Source of the DNA: Halomonas campaniensis
GTDB taxonomy: Bacteria > Pseudomonadota > Gammaproteobacteria > Pseudomonadales > Halomonadaceae
Length of the DNA: 64,000 nt
Assembly: GCF_002211105.1 (NCBI RefSeq)
Contig: NZ_JPUA01000026.1
Location: 188,452-252,451 of the forward strand
Reading direction: 5' to 3'
Every line of letters starts with the position of its first letter. The first letter of the stretch is position 1. Shown here piece after piece: positions 7,376-15,308 of the stretch. Made by a program: the position numbers and the translations under genes. The notes beneath the pieces were generated by a model, which was not told the origin of the DNA, searched no databases, and worked only from the letters and a program-made list of their open reading frames with translations.

Positions 7376-7924
7376 ATGAGCGATCACAGCAGAATTCGCG
7401 TGCAGTGCGTAGTGGGCGATATTGCCCAACAGTCCGATGTGGATGCAGTAGTTAATGCTGCCAATGCGCAATTGCGAACCGGTGGCGGCGTTGCAGGCGC
7501 GCTTCATCGCGCTGCCGGGCCAGGCTTAGCAGAAGAGGGGCGGCCTATGGCGCCCATCGCCCAGGGCCAAGCGGTACTTACCGGCGGCCATAACCTGCCC
7601 AATCGCTGGGTGATTCACTGCCTGGGGCCGGTGTACGGCGTCGACAAGCCGGAGGATCAGCTGCTGGCGGACTGCTACCGCAACGCGCTGAAACTTGCCG
7701 AAGAGAATGGTATTGAGCGGCTGGCCTTTCCGGCCCTCTCTACTGGCGCCTTCGGCTATCCGGCGGAAGAAGCCGCTCAAGTGTGCGTGGCTACCCTTGA
7801 AGCCATGCTGCCCAGCTTGAATAAAGTACATCTGATCCGCTTTGTACTGTTCAACGAAGCGGCTCGGCATACCCTTTACCAAGCCCTGGCTCAACGCTTA
7901 ACCATTGATCCTGTCGAATCCTAG
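7376..7924 (+). CDS. Macro-domain O-acetyl-ADP-ribose deacetylase (YmdB-like)
   Basis: 182 aa macro domain. ADP-ribose binding motifs seen are VGDIAQQSDVDAVVNAANAQ (about 13-32), TGGGVAGALHRAAG (about 35-48) and FPALSTGAFGYP (about 114-125). The arrangement of catalytic N-A-A-N and G-G-G-V is that of the MacroD/YmdB class, which removes acetyl from O-acetyl-ADP-ribose or ADP-ribose from proteins. The ATG at 7376 has GGAGGAG 5 bp upstream. It lies 115 bp after pncA, same strand, probably its own or a shared transcript. No toxin-like ADP-ribosyltransferase gene lies beside it. Confidence 0.9.
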   Translation: MSDHSRIRVQCVVGDIAQQSDVDAVVNAANAQLRTGGGVAGALHRAAGPGLAEEGRPMAPIAQGQAVLTGGHNLPNRWVIHCLGPVYGVDKPEDQLLADCYRNALKLAEENGIERLAFPALSTGAFGYPAEEAAQVCVATLEAMLPSLNKVHLIRFVLFNEAARHTLYQALAQRLTIDPVES

Positions 7925-8043
7925 TTTCGGTATATTTTGGGGCAAGAGTTGCATAACCATGTGCAGTGATTGGATTATTTGTCAGCAGGCGCTTTATTGC
8001 CCTTGGCAAGCCTAGTCGCTAGTGTCCACTTGGAGGTAATCGG

Positions 8044-8550
8044 ATGCCGGTTGAACAATCTTTAGTCGAGTGTTCATGTGGCCAAGTTGCCGTTGAGCTT
8101 AAGGGAGCGCCAATCTATTGCACTGTGTGTCATTGTGATGATTGCCAATTTGCGGCTGATGAGCTTGCAAAGCTTTTTCCGCCGGAGCCCATCATGGACT
8201 CATTCTTGGGAACCCACTATGTGCTTTATCGTAATGATCGATACGCCGTAGTGCGCGGTCAGGGGCTTCTACGTCCTTATACATTTCGTGAGAACTCGCC
8301 TACGAGACGCATGGTGGCAACGTGCTGCAATTCGCCTCTTTTTGTTACGTTCGAAAATTCGCAGCACTGGATCTCGTTGTATCGCCAACGGTTTGTAGAC
8401 GAAGCACCGGCTCTCCAGTCACGTATTGCCACCAAATCTCTCAAGGATCCCAGCACTCTGCCAACTGAGCCACCTGCCTATAGGTCATTTCCTTTGAAGC
8501 TGATCGTACGCCTAGTTTTCAGTAGGCTTCAGATGATTATTGGCCGCTAA
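8044..8550 (+). CDS. Divergent GFA/DUF6151-like zinc protein
   Basis: 168 aa. The N-terminus has CSCGQVAVELKG (about 11-22) and CTVCHCDDCQ (about 28-37), the Mss4-like zinc knuckles; a third cysteine pair is in VATCCNSPLFV (about 98-108). A 20-residue insert between the second and third knuckles and a basic C-terminus (LKLIVRLVFSRLQMIIGR) set it apart from the other two GFA proteins here and match the DUF6151-like branch. Function unknown. The ATG at 8044 has GGAGG 7 bp upstream. No attC-like sequence flanks it. Confidence 0.75.
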   Translation: MPVEQSLVECSCGQVAVELKGAPIYCTVCHCDDCQFAADELAKLFPPEPIMDSFLGTHYVLYRNDRYAVVRGQGLLRPYTFRENSPTRRMVATCCNSPLFVTFENSQHWISLYRQRFVDEAPALQSRIATKSLKDPSTLPTEPPAYRSFPLKLIVRLVFSRLQMIIGR

Positions 8551-8756
8551 GGTTAGACGCACCAACAGGGTTGGCCATCTTCGTTGCGGCTGTGCCTTGG
8601 CGAAAAAGCCAAGCGTGCTGTTTCTACCCACTTGATCCAAGATACACGCGCCCGTAGCGGAAAGTCCTCACAGATTACAGGGGGCAATATTGAGGGGGTA
8701 ATTTTGAGCTATCTTGGCTTTTGAGGGTTAAACACGAATATCTGAAGGAGACAAAT

Positions 8757-9176
8757 ATGGCACCCACCACACAGCTTCATGGGGCCTGTCTTTGCGGGAT
8801 TGTCAGCGTTACTGTTGCCTCCAAAAGCAACCATGTCGGCGTTTGTCACTGCTCGATGTGTAGAAAATGGGGCGGTGGCCCTATGTTTGCGGTTGAGTTT
8901 GCCGGTGATGTGGACTTTAAAGGCGCAGAACATATATCCACTTTCAGTTCCTCGGAGTGGGCTGAGCGTGGTTTCTGCCAGCAGTGTGGCACCCACCTTT
9001 TCTATCGCTTAAAGCAGGATGGACATTATGCGCTTCCCGTTGGGCTTCTTGATGGCGCGGATGATTGGAAAATAACCGAACAAATATTCATTGATCAAAA
9101 GCCGAGCTACTATTCACTAGCAGAAAAAACCAAGCAGTTGACCGGCGAAGAAGTGTTCGCCCAGTTTGGTGAATAG
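8757..9176 (+). CDS. GFA-domain zinc protein
   Basis: 139 aa, standard GFA length. Zinc ligands: GACLCGIVSV (about 9-18), CHCSMCRKWGGGPMFAVE (about 33-50) and GFCQQCGTHLFYRL (about 76-89). The motif C-R-K-W-G-G is typical of the proteobacterial GFA branch annotated as glutathione-dependent formaldehyde-activating enzyme. The reaction is not proven for this branch. The frame opens at 8721, but the ATG at 8757 has GAAGGAG 6 bp upstream and begins the family sequence. Last rightward gene before the leftward LysR gene. Confidence 0.86.
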   Translation: MAPTTQLHGACLCGIVSVTVASKSNHVGVCHCSMCRKWGGGPMFAVEFAGDVDFKGAEHISTFSSSEWAERGFCQQCGTHLFYRLKQDGHYALPVGLLDGADDWKITEQIFIDQKPSYYSLAEKTKQLTGEEVFAQFGE

Positions 9177-9193
9177 GGGGCAATTCAGGAGAC

Positions 9194-9309
9194 GGCGTAA
9201 CGACGCCCGGAGGCACTTCCGCCAAACTCCGGCACCGCGGGAGGCGGCGGAACGACGCCCAATGGCAACCAGCCAGCAATGCCCACAATAGCCTAAACCC
9301 CGGCACCGC
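9194..9309. repeat. Two short GC-rich motifs, each duplicated, between the GFA and LysR genes
   Basis: GGCGTAACGACGCCC (9194-9208) recurs as GGCGGAACGACGCCC (9246-9260). AAACTCCGGCACCGC (9224-9238) recurs as AAACCCCGGCACCGC (9295-9309). Order is kept but spacing differs (52 and 71 bp), so this is a diverged tandem duplication of a roughly 60-bp unit. It sits at the boundary of the accessory region and the core leu cluster. No T-tract follows, so it is not an obvious terminator. Confidence 0.5.
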
Positions 9310-9391
9310 TGCGCTGCTCTCGCGGGTGCGCCTGAGGCTTACCACGCGCTACGAAAACCGACAAAGCGGGTGTGCGCATAACACATAGGGC

Positions 9392-10288
9392 TTATTTTAT
9401 AGGGCTCTCGCCCCGCGTATTTTCCAGCTCCTCAATCATCATGCGTGCCGCATTCGAGAGCGTTCGATTGGTATGCACCAAATACCCCAGCGGGCGGTAA
9501 ATTGGCGGGGTGTCTACTTTTAGCTCTACCAGTTCGCTGTCGATCATCTTTTCCGGTAGCAGGCTCCAGCCTAACCCCACGCTGCACATCATCTTTAGCG
9601 TTTCCAAATAGTTGGTCGCCATGCTGACCGGTAGTTCCAGGCCCGCTTGGCTAAAACGCTTGGCGATAAGGGAGCCTGTAAAGGTCTTCGCCCCCGGCAT
9701 TACGCAGTTGTATTCGCACAGATCGGTCAGGGAGAGCTCGCTTTGAGGGGGCTGCTGGTTAAGAGGGTGATCGATAGCACAGGCAAAACAGAGCCGGTCA
9801 CGCCACAGTTCCACGACCTGCAGTTGCTCGTGAGGGTGGGGGGCTAGCGTTACCACGGCCATTTCCAGCGTGCCATCCAGCACGCCCTGGTAAGCCTGTT
9901 CGGAATCAAGAAAGTGCAGGTCGAGCTCAACCTCGGAGTGGCGCTGGGTGTACTGCTTTAATAACGGCGGTAAGCGGTGCAGGCCGATATGGTGGCTGGT
10001 GGCCAGGGTAAGCTTGCCGCCTACCTGGCCCGAAAGGTTGGCCAGCGCGCGGCGGCTATCTTCCACACTAAATAGAATGCGCCGCGCTTGGGGCAGCAGT
10101 ACGCTGCCTGCTTCGGTGAGCGCAATGCGCCGGCCAATGCGGTCAAATAGCCGTGTGCCTACTTGAGACTCCAGCGTGGCAATACGCTTGCTCACCGCCG
10201 GCTGGGTCAGGTAAAGCTGTTCCGCTGCGCGGGAGAAACTTTGCGTATCCGCCACGGCCAAAAAGGCTTGTAGGCTTTGGGTATCCAA
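9392..10288 (-). CDS. LysR-type regulator divergent from leuCD
   Basis: 298 aa. N-terminal winged HTH: LQAFLAVADTQSFSRAAEQL (about 6-25) then LTQPAVSKRIATLESQVGTR (about 27-46). The periplasmic-binding-like effector domain follows (about 90-290). The start is a TTG at 10288 with AGGAAG 6 bp upstream. It is divergent from leuC with 159 bp between them, and a T-N11-A palindrome lies in that gap. A LysR gene occupies the same place beside leuC in Pseudomonas. Control of leuCDB, possibly with an isopropylmalate-like or amino-acid co-inducer, is inferred from this position only. Confidence 0.88.
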   Translation of the reverse strand: MDTQSLQAFLAVADTQSFSRAAEQLYLTQPAVSKRIATLESQVGTRLFDRIGRRIALTEAGSVLLPQARRILFSVEDSRRALANLSGQVGGKLTLATSHHIGLHRLPPLLKQYTQRHSEVELDLHFLDSEQAYQGVLDGTLEMAVVTLAPHPHEQLQVVELWRDRLCFACAIDHPLNQQPPQSELSLTDLCEYNCVMPGAKTFTGSLIAKRFSQAGLELPVSMATNYLETLKMMCSVGLGWSLLPEKMIDSELVELKVDTPPIYRPLGYLVHTNRTLSNAARMMIEELENTRGESPIK

Positions 10289-10308
10289 GGGCTGCTTCCT
10301 AATTAGCT

Positions 10309-10323
10309 ATTCCAGTTTGGAAT
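10309..10323. promoter_or_regulatory. LysR-box palindrome ATTCC-N5-GGAAT
   Basis: ATTCC-AGTTT-GGAAT is a perfect inverted repeat containing the T-N11-A LysR signature. It lies 20 bp upstream of the LysR start codon and 125 bp upstream of leuC, inside the divergent promoter region. This is the expected place for both autoregulation and leuC activation. Confidence 0.55.
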
Positions 10324-10447
10324 CTAAACTATGAATAACATGAATTGCTTTTATGTGCGAGTCGCGTGACACTGACTCCACAAGCAAGTCAAGCAGCCCA
10401 TAGAGGCGGCCATACCGAACTAGCAGGGCACTGCCCAGGAGAGTTAC

Positions 10448-11899
10448 ATGTCAGGCCAAACCCTTTACGACAAGCTTTGGAATCAACACTTGGTGAAGCA
10501 GCGCGATGACGGCACGGCGTTGATCTACATCGACCGCCAGCTGCTTCACGAAGTGACTTCCCCCCAGGCGTTTGAAGGGCTGCGTTTAGCCAACCGCAAG
10601 CCGTGGCGTCTGGATGCCAACCTGGCCACGCCTGATCATAACGTGCCAACGACGATTAAAGAGCGTGCCGAGGGCAACAGCGGTATTAAAGACCCGGTGT
10701 CGTTGATTCAGGTTCAAACCCTGGACGATAACTGTCTGGAATACGGTATCGAAGAGTTCAAGATTAACGATCCTCGCCAGGGCATCGTGCACGTGGTTGG
10801 CCCCGAGCAGGGTGCCACGCTGCCGGGCATGACTGTGGTTTGTGGCGACTCCCATACCGCGACCCACGGCGCTTTTGGTGCTTTGGCCCACGGTATCGGC
10901 ACCTCGGAGGTCGAGCACGTAATGGCGACCCAGTGCTTGCTGGCGCAAAAAATGAAGAATATGCAGGTGCGCGTGGAAGGCGAGTTAGGCCTGGGTGTGA
11001 CTGCAAAAGACGTGGTGCTGGCCATTATCGGCAAAATTGGTACCGCAGGCGGCACCGGCTACGCCATTGAGTTTGCTGGAAGTGCCATTGCCTCGCTTTC
11101 CATGGAAGGGCGCATGACCGTTTGCAATATGGCCATTGAAGCGGGCGCACGGGTCGGTTTGATCGCCGTTGACGAGACCACTATTGATTACTTAGCCAAG
11201 CGTCCTTTCGCGCCCACGGCAGAGCAGTGGGATGCCGCCGTGGCGGATTGGCGCAATCTGGTCTCTGATGACGATGCGCAATTCGATAAAGTGGTTACTT
11301 TGCAGGCTGAAGAGATCGAGCCGCAAGTGAGCTGGGGTACCAGCCCGGAAATGGTCACCGGTATTTCCGGTCAAGTGCCTGATCCGCAGGCCGCGCTGGA
11401 TGAAACCGTGCAGCGTAGCCACACCCGCGCACTGGAGTATATGGGCCTCCAGCCCAACCAGAAAATCACCGATATCAAGTTGGATAAAATCTTTATCGGC
11501 TCCTGCACCAACTCGCGTATTGAAGATTTACGCGAAGCCGCCAAAGTAGCCAAGGGCAAAAAGGTAGCAGACTCCATCAAGCTTGCCATGGTGGTGCCGG
11601 GCTCCGGCTTGGTGAAGCGCCAAGCTGAAGCGGAAGGTCTGGATAAAATCTTTATCGAAGCAGGCTTCGAGTGGCGCGAGCCGGGCTGCTCCATGTGCTT
11701 GGCGATGAACGCAGATAAATTGGGCGCTGGCGAACACTGTGCCTCTACTTCTAACCGCAATTTTGAAGGCCGCCAGGGTTACGGCGGACGTACGCACTTG
11801 GTTAGCCCCGCCATGGCAGCGGCAGCAGCGATTGCCGGTCACTTTGTTGACGTTCGCACCTTGCCTGCCAACGACGCTACTCACGCACAGGAGGCCTAA
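10448..11899 (+). CDS. leuC: 3-isopropylmalate dehydratase large subunit
   Basis: 483 aa aconitase-family subunit. The three iron-sulfur cysteines are in [16 protein letters not shown] (about 355-370) and GCSMCLAMN (about 415-423). Other family motifs are [19 protein letters not shown] and the ending [20 protein letters not shown]. With LeuD it isomerises 2-isopropylmalate to 3-isopropylmalate in leucine synthesis. The ATG at 10448 follows AGGAGAG. leuD begins 3 bp after its stop, so the two are co-transcribed. Confidence 0.97.
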   Translation: MSGQTLYDKLWNQHLVKQRDDGTALIYIDRQLLHEVTSPQAFEGLRLANRKPWRLDANLATPDHNVPTTIKERAEGNSGIKDPVSLIQVQTLDDNCLEYGIEEFKINDPRQGIVHVVGPEQGATLPGMTVVCGDSHTATHGAFGALAHGIGTSEVEHVMATQCLLAQKMKNMQVRVEGELGLGVTAKDVVLAIIGKIGTAGGTGYAIEFAGSAIASLSMEGRMTVCNMAIEAGARVGLIAVDETTIDYLAKRPFAPTAEQWDAAVADWRNLVSDDDAQFDKVVTLQAEEIEPQVSWGTSPEMVTGISGQVPDPQAALDETVQRSHTRALEYMGLQPNQKITDIKLDKIFIGSCTNSRIEDLREAAKVAKGKKVADSIKLAMVVPGSGLVKRQAEAEGLDKIFIEAGFEWREPGCSMCLAMNADKLGAGEHCASTSNRNFEGRQGYGGRTHLVSPAMAAAAAIAGHFVDVRTLPANDATHAQEA

Positions 11900-11902
11900 G
11901 CC

Positions 11903-12550
11903 ATGAAGAAATTTGAACGTTTTGAAGGCGTGGTTGCGCCCCTTGACCGCGCCAACGTCGATACCGATTTGATTATCCCAAAGCAGTTTTTGAAATCGAT
12001 CAAACGCACCGGCTTCGGCGTTAACCTGTTTGATGAATTGCGTTACCTGGATGAAGGCCAGCCGGGGCAGGACTGCTCGCAGCGCCCGCTCAATCCTGAT
12101 TTTGTCTTGAACCAGCCGCGCTTCAAAGGCGCTGAAGTGCTGCTGGCGCGGCGCAACTTTGGCTGCGGTAGCTCCCGCGAGCACGCGCCTTGGGCGCTGG
12201 AAGATTTCGGTTTCAAGGTAGTGATTGCACCTAGCTTTGCGGATATCTTCTACAACAACTCGTTCAAGAACGGCATTTTGCTGATCACCTTCCCAGAAGA
12301 CGTGGTCGATCGCCTGTTTGCCGAGGTAGATGCCAATGAAGGCTACCAGTTGGATGTGGACTTGGAGAACCAGCGGGTCATTACCCCGAGCGGCGAGATT
12401 TTAGAGTTTGAAGTGGATGAGTTCCGCAAGCACTGCCTGCTGGAGGGGTTGGACGATATCGGCCTGACGTTAAAAGACGAAGACGCCATTCGTGCCTTTG
12501 AGCAAAAGCATAAAGCTGCACGCCCCTGGTTGTTCCGTCAGTCTGCCTAA
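11903..12550 (+). CDS. leuD: 3-isopropylmalate dehydratase small subunit
   Basis: 215 aa, usual length. Swivelling-domain motifs: [20 protein letters not shown] (about 10-29), [20 protein letters not shown] (about 82-101) and [18 protein letters not shown]. It forms the heterodimer with LeuC. GGAGG lies 8-12 bp before the ATG at 11903, within the end of leuC. A strong hairpin separates it from leuB. Confidence 0.97.
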   Translation: MKKFERFEGVVAPLDRANVDTDLIIPKQFLKSIKRTGFGVNLFDELRYLDEGQPGQDCSQRPLNPDFVLNQPRFKGAEVLLARRNFGCGSSREHAPWALEDFGFKVVIAPSFADIFYNNSFKNGILLITFPEDVVDRLFAEVDANEGYQLDVDLENQRVITPSGEILEFEVDEFRKHCLLEGLDDIGLTLKDEDAIRAFEQKHKAARPWLFRQSA

Positions 12551-12581
12551 AGGATTTTCATTTCTCACAGTAAGTTTGATA

Positions 12582-12608
12582 GCGCGTTGCAACCCCATTG
12601 CAACGCGC
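12582..12608. repeat. Perfect 11-bp-stem hairpin between leuD and leuB
   Basis: GCGCGTTGCAA and TTGCAACGCGC are perfectly complementary around a 5-nt loop. No U-tract follows (next bases CAAGCGG), so it is not a standard terminator. It could limit read-through, protect the leuCD mRNA end or act as an operator. Confidence 0.6.
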
Positions 12609-12649
12609 CAAGCGGCCAACGTCGCTCTTTAACACGTTAAGGATTCAGC

Positions 12650-13729
12650 ATGACGCATAAAGTTTTATTGCTGCCGGGTGATGGTATTGGCCCCGAGATT
12701 GCCGCACAGGCGGCACGCTTGTTGAAGGCGTGCCAGGAAGCGGGTTTGGATATTGAAGTCGAAGAAGGTCTGGTGGGCGGCTCCGCCTACGATGTTCACG
12801 GCGAGCCGCTGCCTGCGGAAACCCTCGAAAAAGCCAAAGCGGCCAGCGCTATTTTGCTCGGTGCGGTGGGTGGCCCTAAGTGGGACAAAATCGAAGACCT
12901 CTCCAAGCGTCCTGAAAAAGGCCTGCTGGGGCTACGTAAAAATTTAGGTTTGTTCGGCAACCTGCGCCCGGCAATGCTTTACCCGCAGTTGGCCAGCGCG
13001 TCCAGTCTTAAGCCTGAGCTGGTAGCAGGTTTGGATATTATGATCGTCCGCGAACTCACCGGTGGCATCTACTTCGGCCAGCCCCGGGGCATTGAAGTAC
13101 GCAACGGCGAGCGGGTGGGTTTTAACACCTATATCTACTCCGAGAGCGAAATTGAGCGCATTGGCCGCGTTGCCTTTGAAATGGCCCAGAAGCGTGGCAA
13201 AAAGCTCTGCTCGGTCGATAAAGCCAACGTGCTGGAAGTCACCATTTTGTGGCGGGAAGTGATGGAGCGTTTGGCGCCGGAGTACCCAGATGTTGAACTT
13301 TCCCATATGTACGTGGATAACGCCGCCATGCAGCTGGTGCGCGCGCCCAAGCAGTTTGACGTGGTAGTTACTGGCAACATGTTTGGCGATATTCTTTCTG
13401 ACGCCGCCGCGATGCTCACCGGCTCTATCGGTATGCTGCCATCTGCTTCACTAAACGAAAGCGGGCAGGGCATGTACGAGCCTTGCCACGGCAGCGCGCC
13501 GGATATCGCTGGTCAGAACGTAGCTAACCCCCTGGCGATGATGCTGTCGGTGGCCATGATGCTACGCTACTCGCTGAACGAGAATGCTATGGCAGAGCGT
13601 ATTGAAGCTGCTGTAGGTAGTGTGCTGGATGACGGCCTGCGTACTGCTGATATTGCGTCAGAAGGCATGCAAACCATCGGCACCGATGCTATGGGCGATG
13701 CGGTATTAGCGGCGTTTGCTAAGCATTGA
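12650..13729 (+). CDS. leuB: 3-isopropylmalate dehydrogenase
   Basis: 359 aa. NAD-dependent decarboxylating dehydrogenase with the start [11 protein letters not shown], the substrate arginines in [15 protein letters not shown] (about 91-105), [15 protein letters not shown], and the metal aspartates in [20 protein letters not shown] (about 241-260). It oxidises 3-isopropylmalate to 4-methyl-2-oxopentanoate, the third committed leucine step. AAGGATT precedes the ATG. The roughly 100-bp gap from leuD carries a hairpin, so expression may be partly uncoupled. Confidence 0.97.
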   Translation: MTHKVLLLPGDGIGPEIAAQAARLLKACQEAGLDIEVEEGLVGGSAYDVHGEPLPAETLEKAKAASAILLGAVGGPKWDKIEDLSKRPEKGLLGLRKNLGLFGNLRPAMLYPQLASASSLKPELVAGLDIMIVRELTGGIYFGQPRGIEVRNGERVGFNTYIYSESEIERIGRVAFEMAQKRGKKLCSVDKANVLEVTILWREVMERLAPEYPDVELSHMYVDNAAMQLVRAPKQFDVVVTGNMFGDILSDAAAMLTGSIGMLPSASLNESGQGMYEPCHGSAPDIAGQNVANPLAMMLSVAMMLRYSLNENAMAERIEAAVGSVLDDGLRTADIASEGMQTIGTDAMGDAVLAAFAKH

Positions 13730-13737
13730 GTGAAACC

Positions 13738-13900
13738 GTCGGGCTACTCCGGCGATAGGTCTACGAGGGGGCGCTGTGAACCCCTCCCTGGGCGCTACAT
13801 TTGCCACTGACCGCCATGGATGGCGGAAATGCCGTAATTGCATGGACGCATTTTACGGCCATGGCAAATGACCCCCTCTACGACCTATCCCCGGCGCCCT
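13738..13900. repeat. Branched palindromic intergenic element, about 160 bp
   Basis: The outer arms GGGCTACTCCGGCGATAGGTC (left) and GACCTATCCCCGGCGCCC (right) pair, and GAGGGGG pairs with CCCCCTC just inside. An inner stem CATTTGCCA (13798-13806) / TGGCAAATG (13862-13870) encloses two hairpins: CCGCCA-TGGA-TGGCGG and GCCGT...ACGGC. The whole can fold into a cruciform or cloverleaf. It contains no gene. I recall similar sequences dispersed between genes in Halomonas genomes; no second copy was seen in this window. Confidence 0.7.
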
Positions 13901-13963
13901 TGTGTGTTCAACCATTATCATTAACCGCTCAGTGCAGCTTCAAAATCACCGTAAAGAAGTGTG

Positions 13964-13969
13964 TATAAT
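13964..13969 (+). promoter_or_regulatory. Probable -10 element of asd
   Basis: A perfect TATAAT lies 33 bp before the asd start codon, in AT-rich sequence right after the palindromic element. No good -35 hexamer is seen at 16-18 bp, so this is an incomplete promoter call. Confidence 0.45.
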
Positions 13970-14001
13970 ACCAAGACTCATTCTTTGCAGGAGGACTTCA
14001 T

Positions 14002-15114
14002 ATGTTGAAAGTCGGTTTCGTGGGATGGCGTGGCATGGTGGGTTCAGTGCTGATGCAGCGCATGCAGGAAGATGGTGATTTTAACGGCATTGAGCCGGTG
14101 TTTTTCACCACCTCCCAGGTTGGCCAGCCCGGCCCCGACATCGGTGTAGACGTACCTCCGCTGAAAGATGCCTTTGATATTGAAGCGCTTAAAGCGTTGG
14201 ATGTTGTTGTCACCTGTCAGGGCGGTGACTACACCAAGCCGGTTTATAAAGACCTACGTAGCGCAGGCTGGAAAGGCTACTGGATTGACGCTGCCAGCAC
14301 GCTGCGTATGGAAGATGAAGCGACTATCGTGCTGGATCCCGTCAATCGCAAGGTGATTGACGACCAGCTAGCTAAAGGCGCCAAAACCTTTGTGGGCGGC
14401 AACTGCACCGTAAGCCTGATGCTGATGGGCTTGGGCGGTCTGTTTGAAGCCGATATGGTCGAGTGGATGACCTCCATGACCTATCAGGCGGCTTCAGGCT
14501 CTGGCGCTAAGCATATGCGCGAGCTGCTCAACCAAATGGGCCAACTGCGCGATAGCGTGGGCGAAGAGCTCAAGGATACCTCCAGCGCGATTCTGGATAT
14601 CGACCGTAAAGTAACGGCGGCCATGCGCAGCGGCGACTTCCCGACCGATAACTTTGCCGCACCGCTGGCGGGTAGTCTGCTGCCGTGGATCGATACCAAG
14701 TTAGAGAATGGCCAGAGCCGCGAAGAGTGGAAGGGCAGCGTTGAGACCAACAAGATTCTTGGCCTCGACAATAACCCGATCCCCATTGATGGCCTATGTG
14801 TGCGTATCGGCGCAATGCGCTCGCACAGCCAGGCGTTTACGATCAAGCTGAAGCACGATGTGCCACTGGATGAGATCGAAGACCGTATCGCCAAGCATAA
14901 CGAGTGGGTCAAGCTGATTCCGAACGATAAAGACGCCACCATCGCTGGCCTAACGCCTGCCGCTGCCACTGGTACGCTGCAAGTGCCGGTTGGTCGTCTG
15001 CGTAAGCTGCAAATGGGCGGCGAGTATCTCTCGGCCTTTAGCGTGGGTGACCAGTTGCTGTGGGGCGCCGCAGAGCCACTGAAGCGGATGCTGAAGATTC
15101 TGCGCGAACAGTAA
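14002..15114 (+). CDS. asd: Aspartate-semialdehyde dehydrogenase
   Basis: 370 aa, the E. coli/Vibrio-type Asd length. N-terminal NADP site [18 protein letters not shown] (about 4-21). The catalytic Cys is in [19 protein letters not shown] (about 131-149), and the substrate-binding segment is [16 protein letters not shown] (about 267-282). It makes aspartate semialdehyde for lysine, threonine, methionine and diaminopimelate. GGAGGA precedes the ATG. A terminator follows at 15151. Confidence 0.97.
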   Translation: MLKVGFVGWRGMVGSVLMQRMQEDGDFNGIEPVFFTTSQVGQPGPDIGVDVPPLKDAFDIEALKALDVVVTCQGGDYTKPVYKDLRSAGWKGYWIDAASTLRMEDEATIVLDPVNRKVIDDQLAKGAKTFVGGNCTVSLMLMGLGGLFEADMVEWMTSMTYQAASGSGAKHMRELLNQMGQLRDSVGEELKDTSSAILDIDRKVTAAMRSGDFPTDNFAAPLAGSLLPWIDTKLENGQSREEWKGSVETNKILGLDNNPIPIDGLCVRIGAMRSHSQAFTIKLKHDVPLDEIEDRIAKHNEWVKLIPNDKDATIAGLTPAAATGTLQVPVGRLRKLQMGGEYLSAFSVGDQLLWGAAEPLKRMLKILREQ

Positions 15115-15150
15115 TTCGTTGCTTGTAGTACGTCTTGTAGTCCGCTAGTC

Positions 15151-15186
15151 AAAAACGGGGAGCTGTTCGCAGCTTCCCGTTTTTTT
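15151..15186 (+). terminator. Rho-independent terminator after asd
   Basis: AAAAACGGGGAGCTG, loop TTCG, CAGCTTCCCGTTTTTT: a strong stem with a UUCG tetraloop and a T-run. Confidence 0.9.
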
Positions 15187-15308
15187 ATGCGACCAGCCAT
15201 CACGGTAGTGGGAATAATGTCGCTATTTCGTTAAGTTATGATTAAAACGACGTAATACAATAATCTGGCATCAGTCGTTAAAAGTAAGTAGGCGATCAGG
15301 GAACATGC

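Noticed and set aside
8596-8613. CTTGGC-GAAAAA-GCCAAG hairpin as a terminator after the 8044 gene
   Set aside because: The stem is only 6 bp and no T-tract follows.
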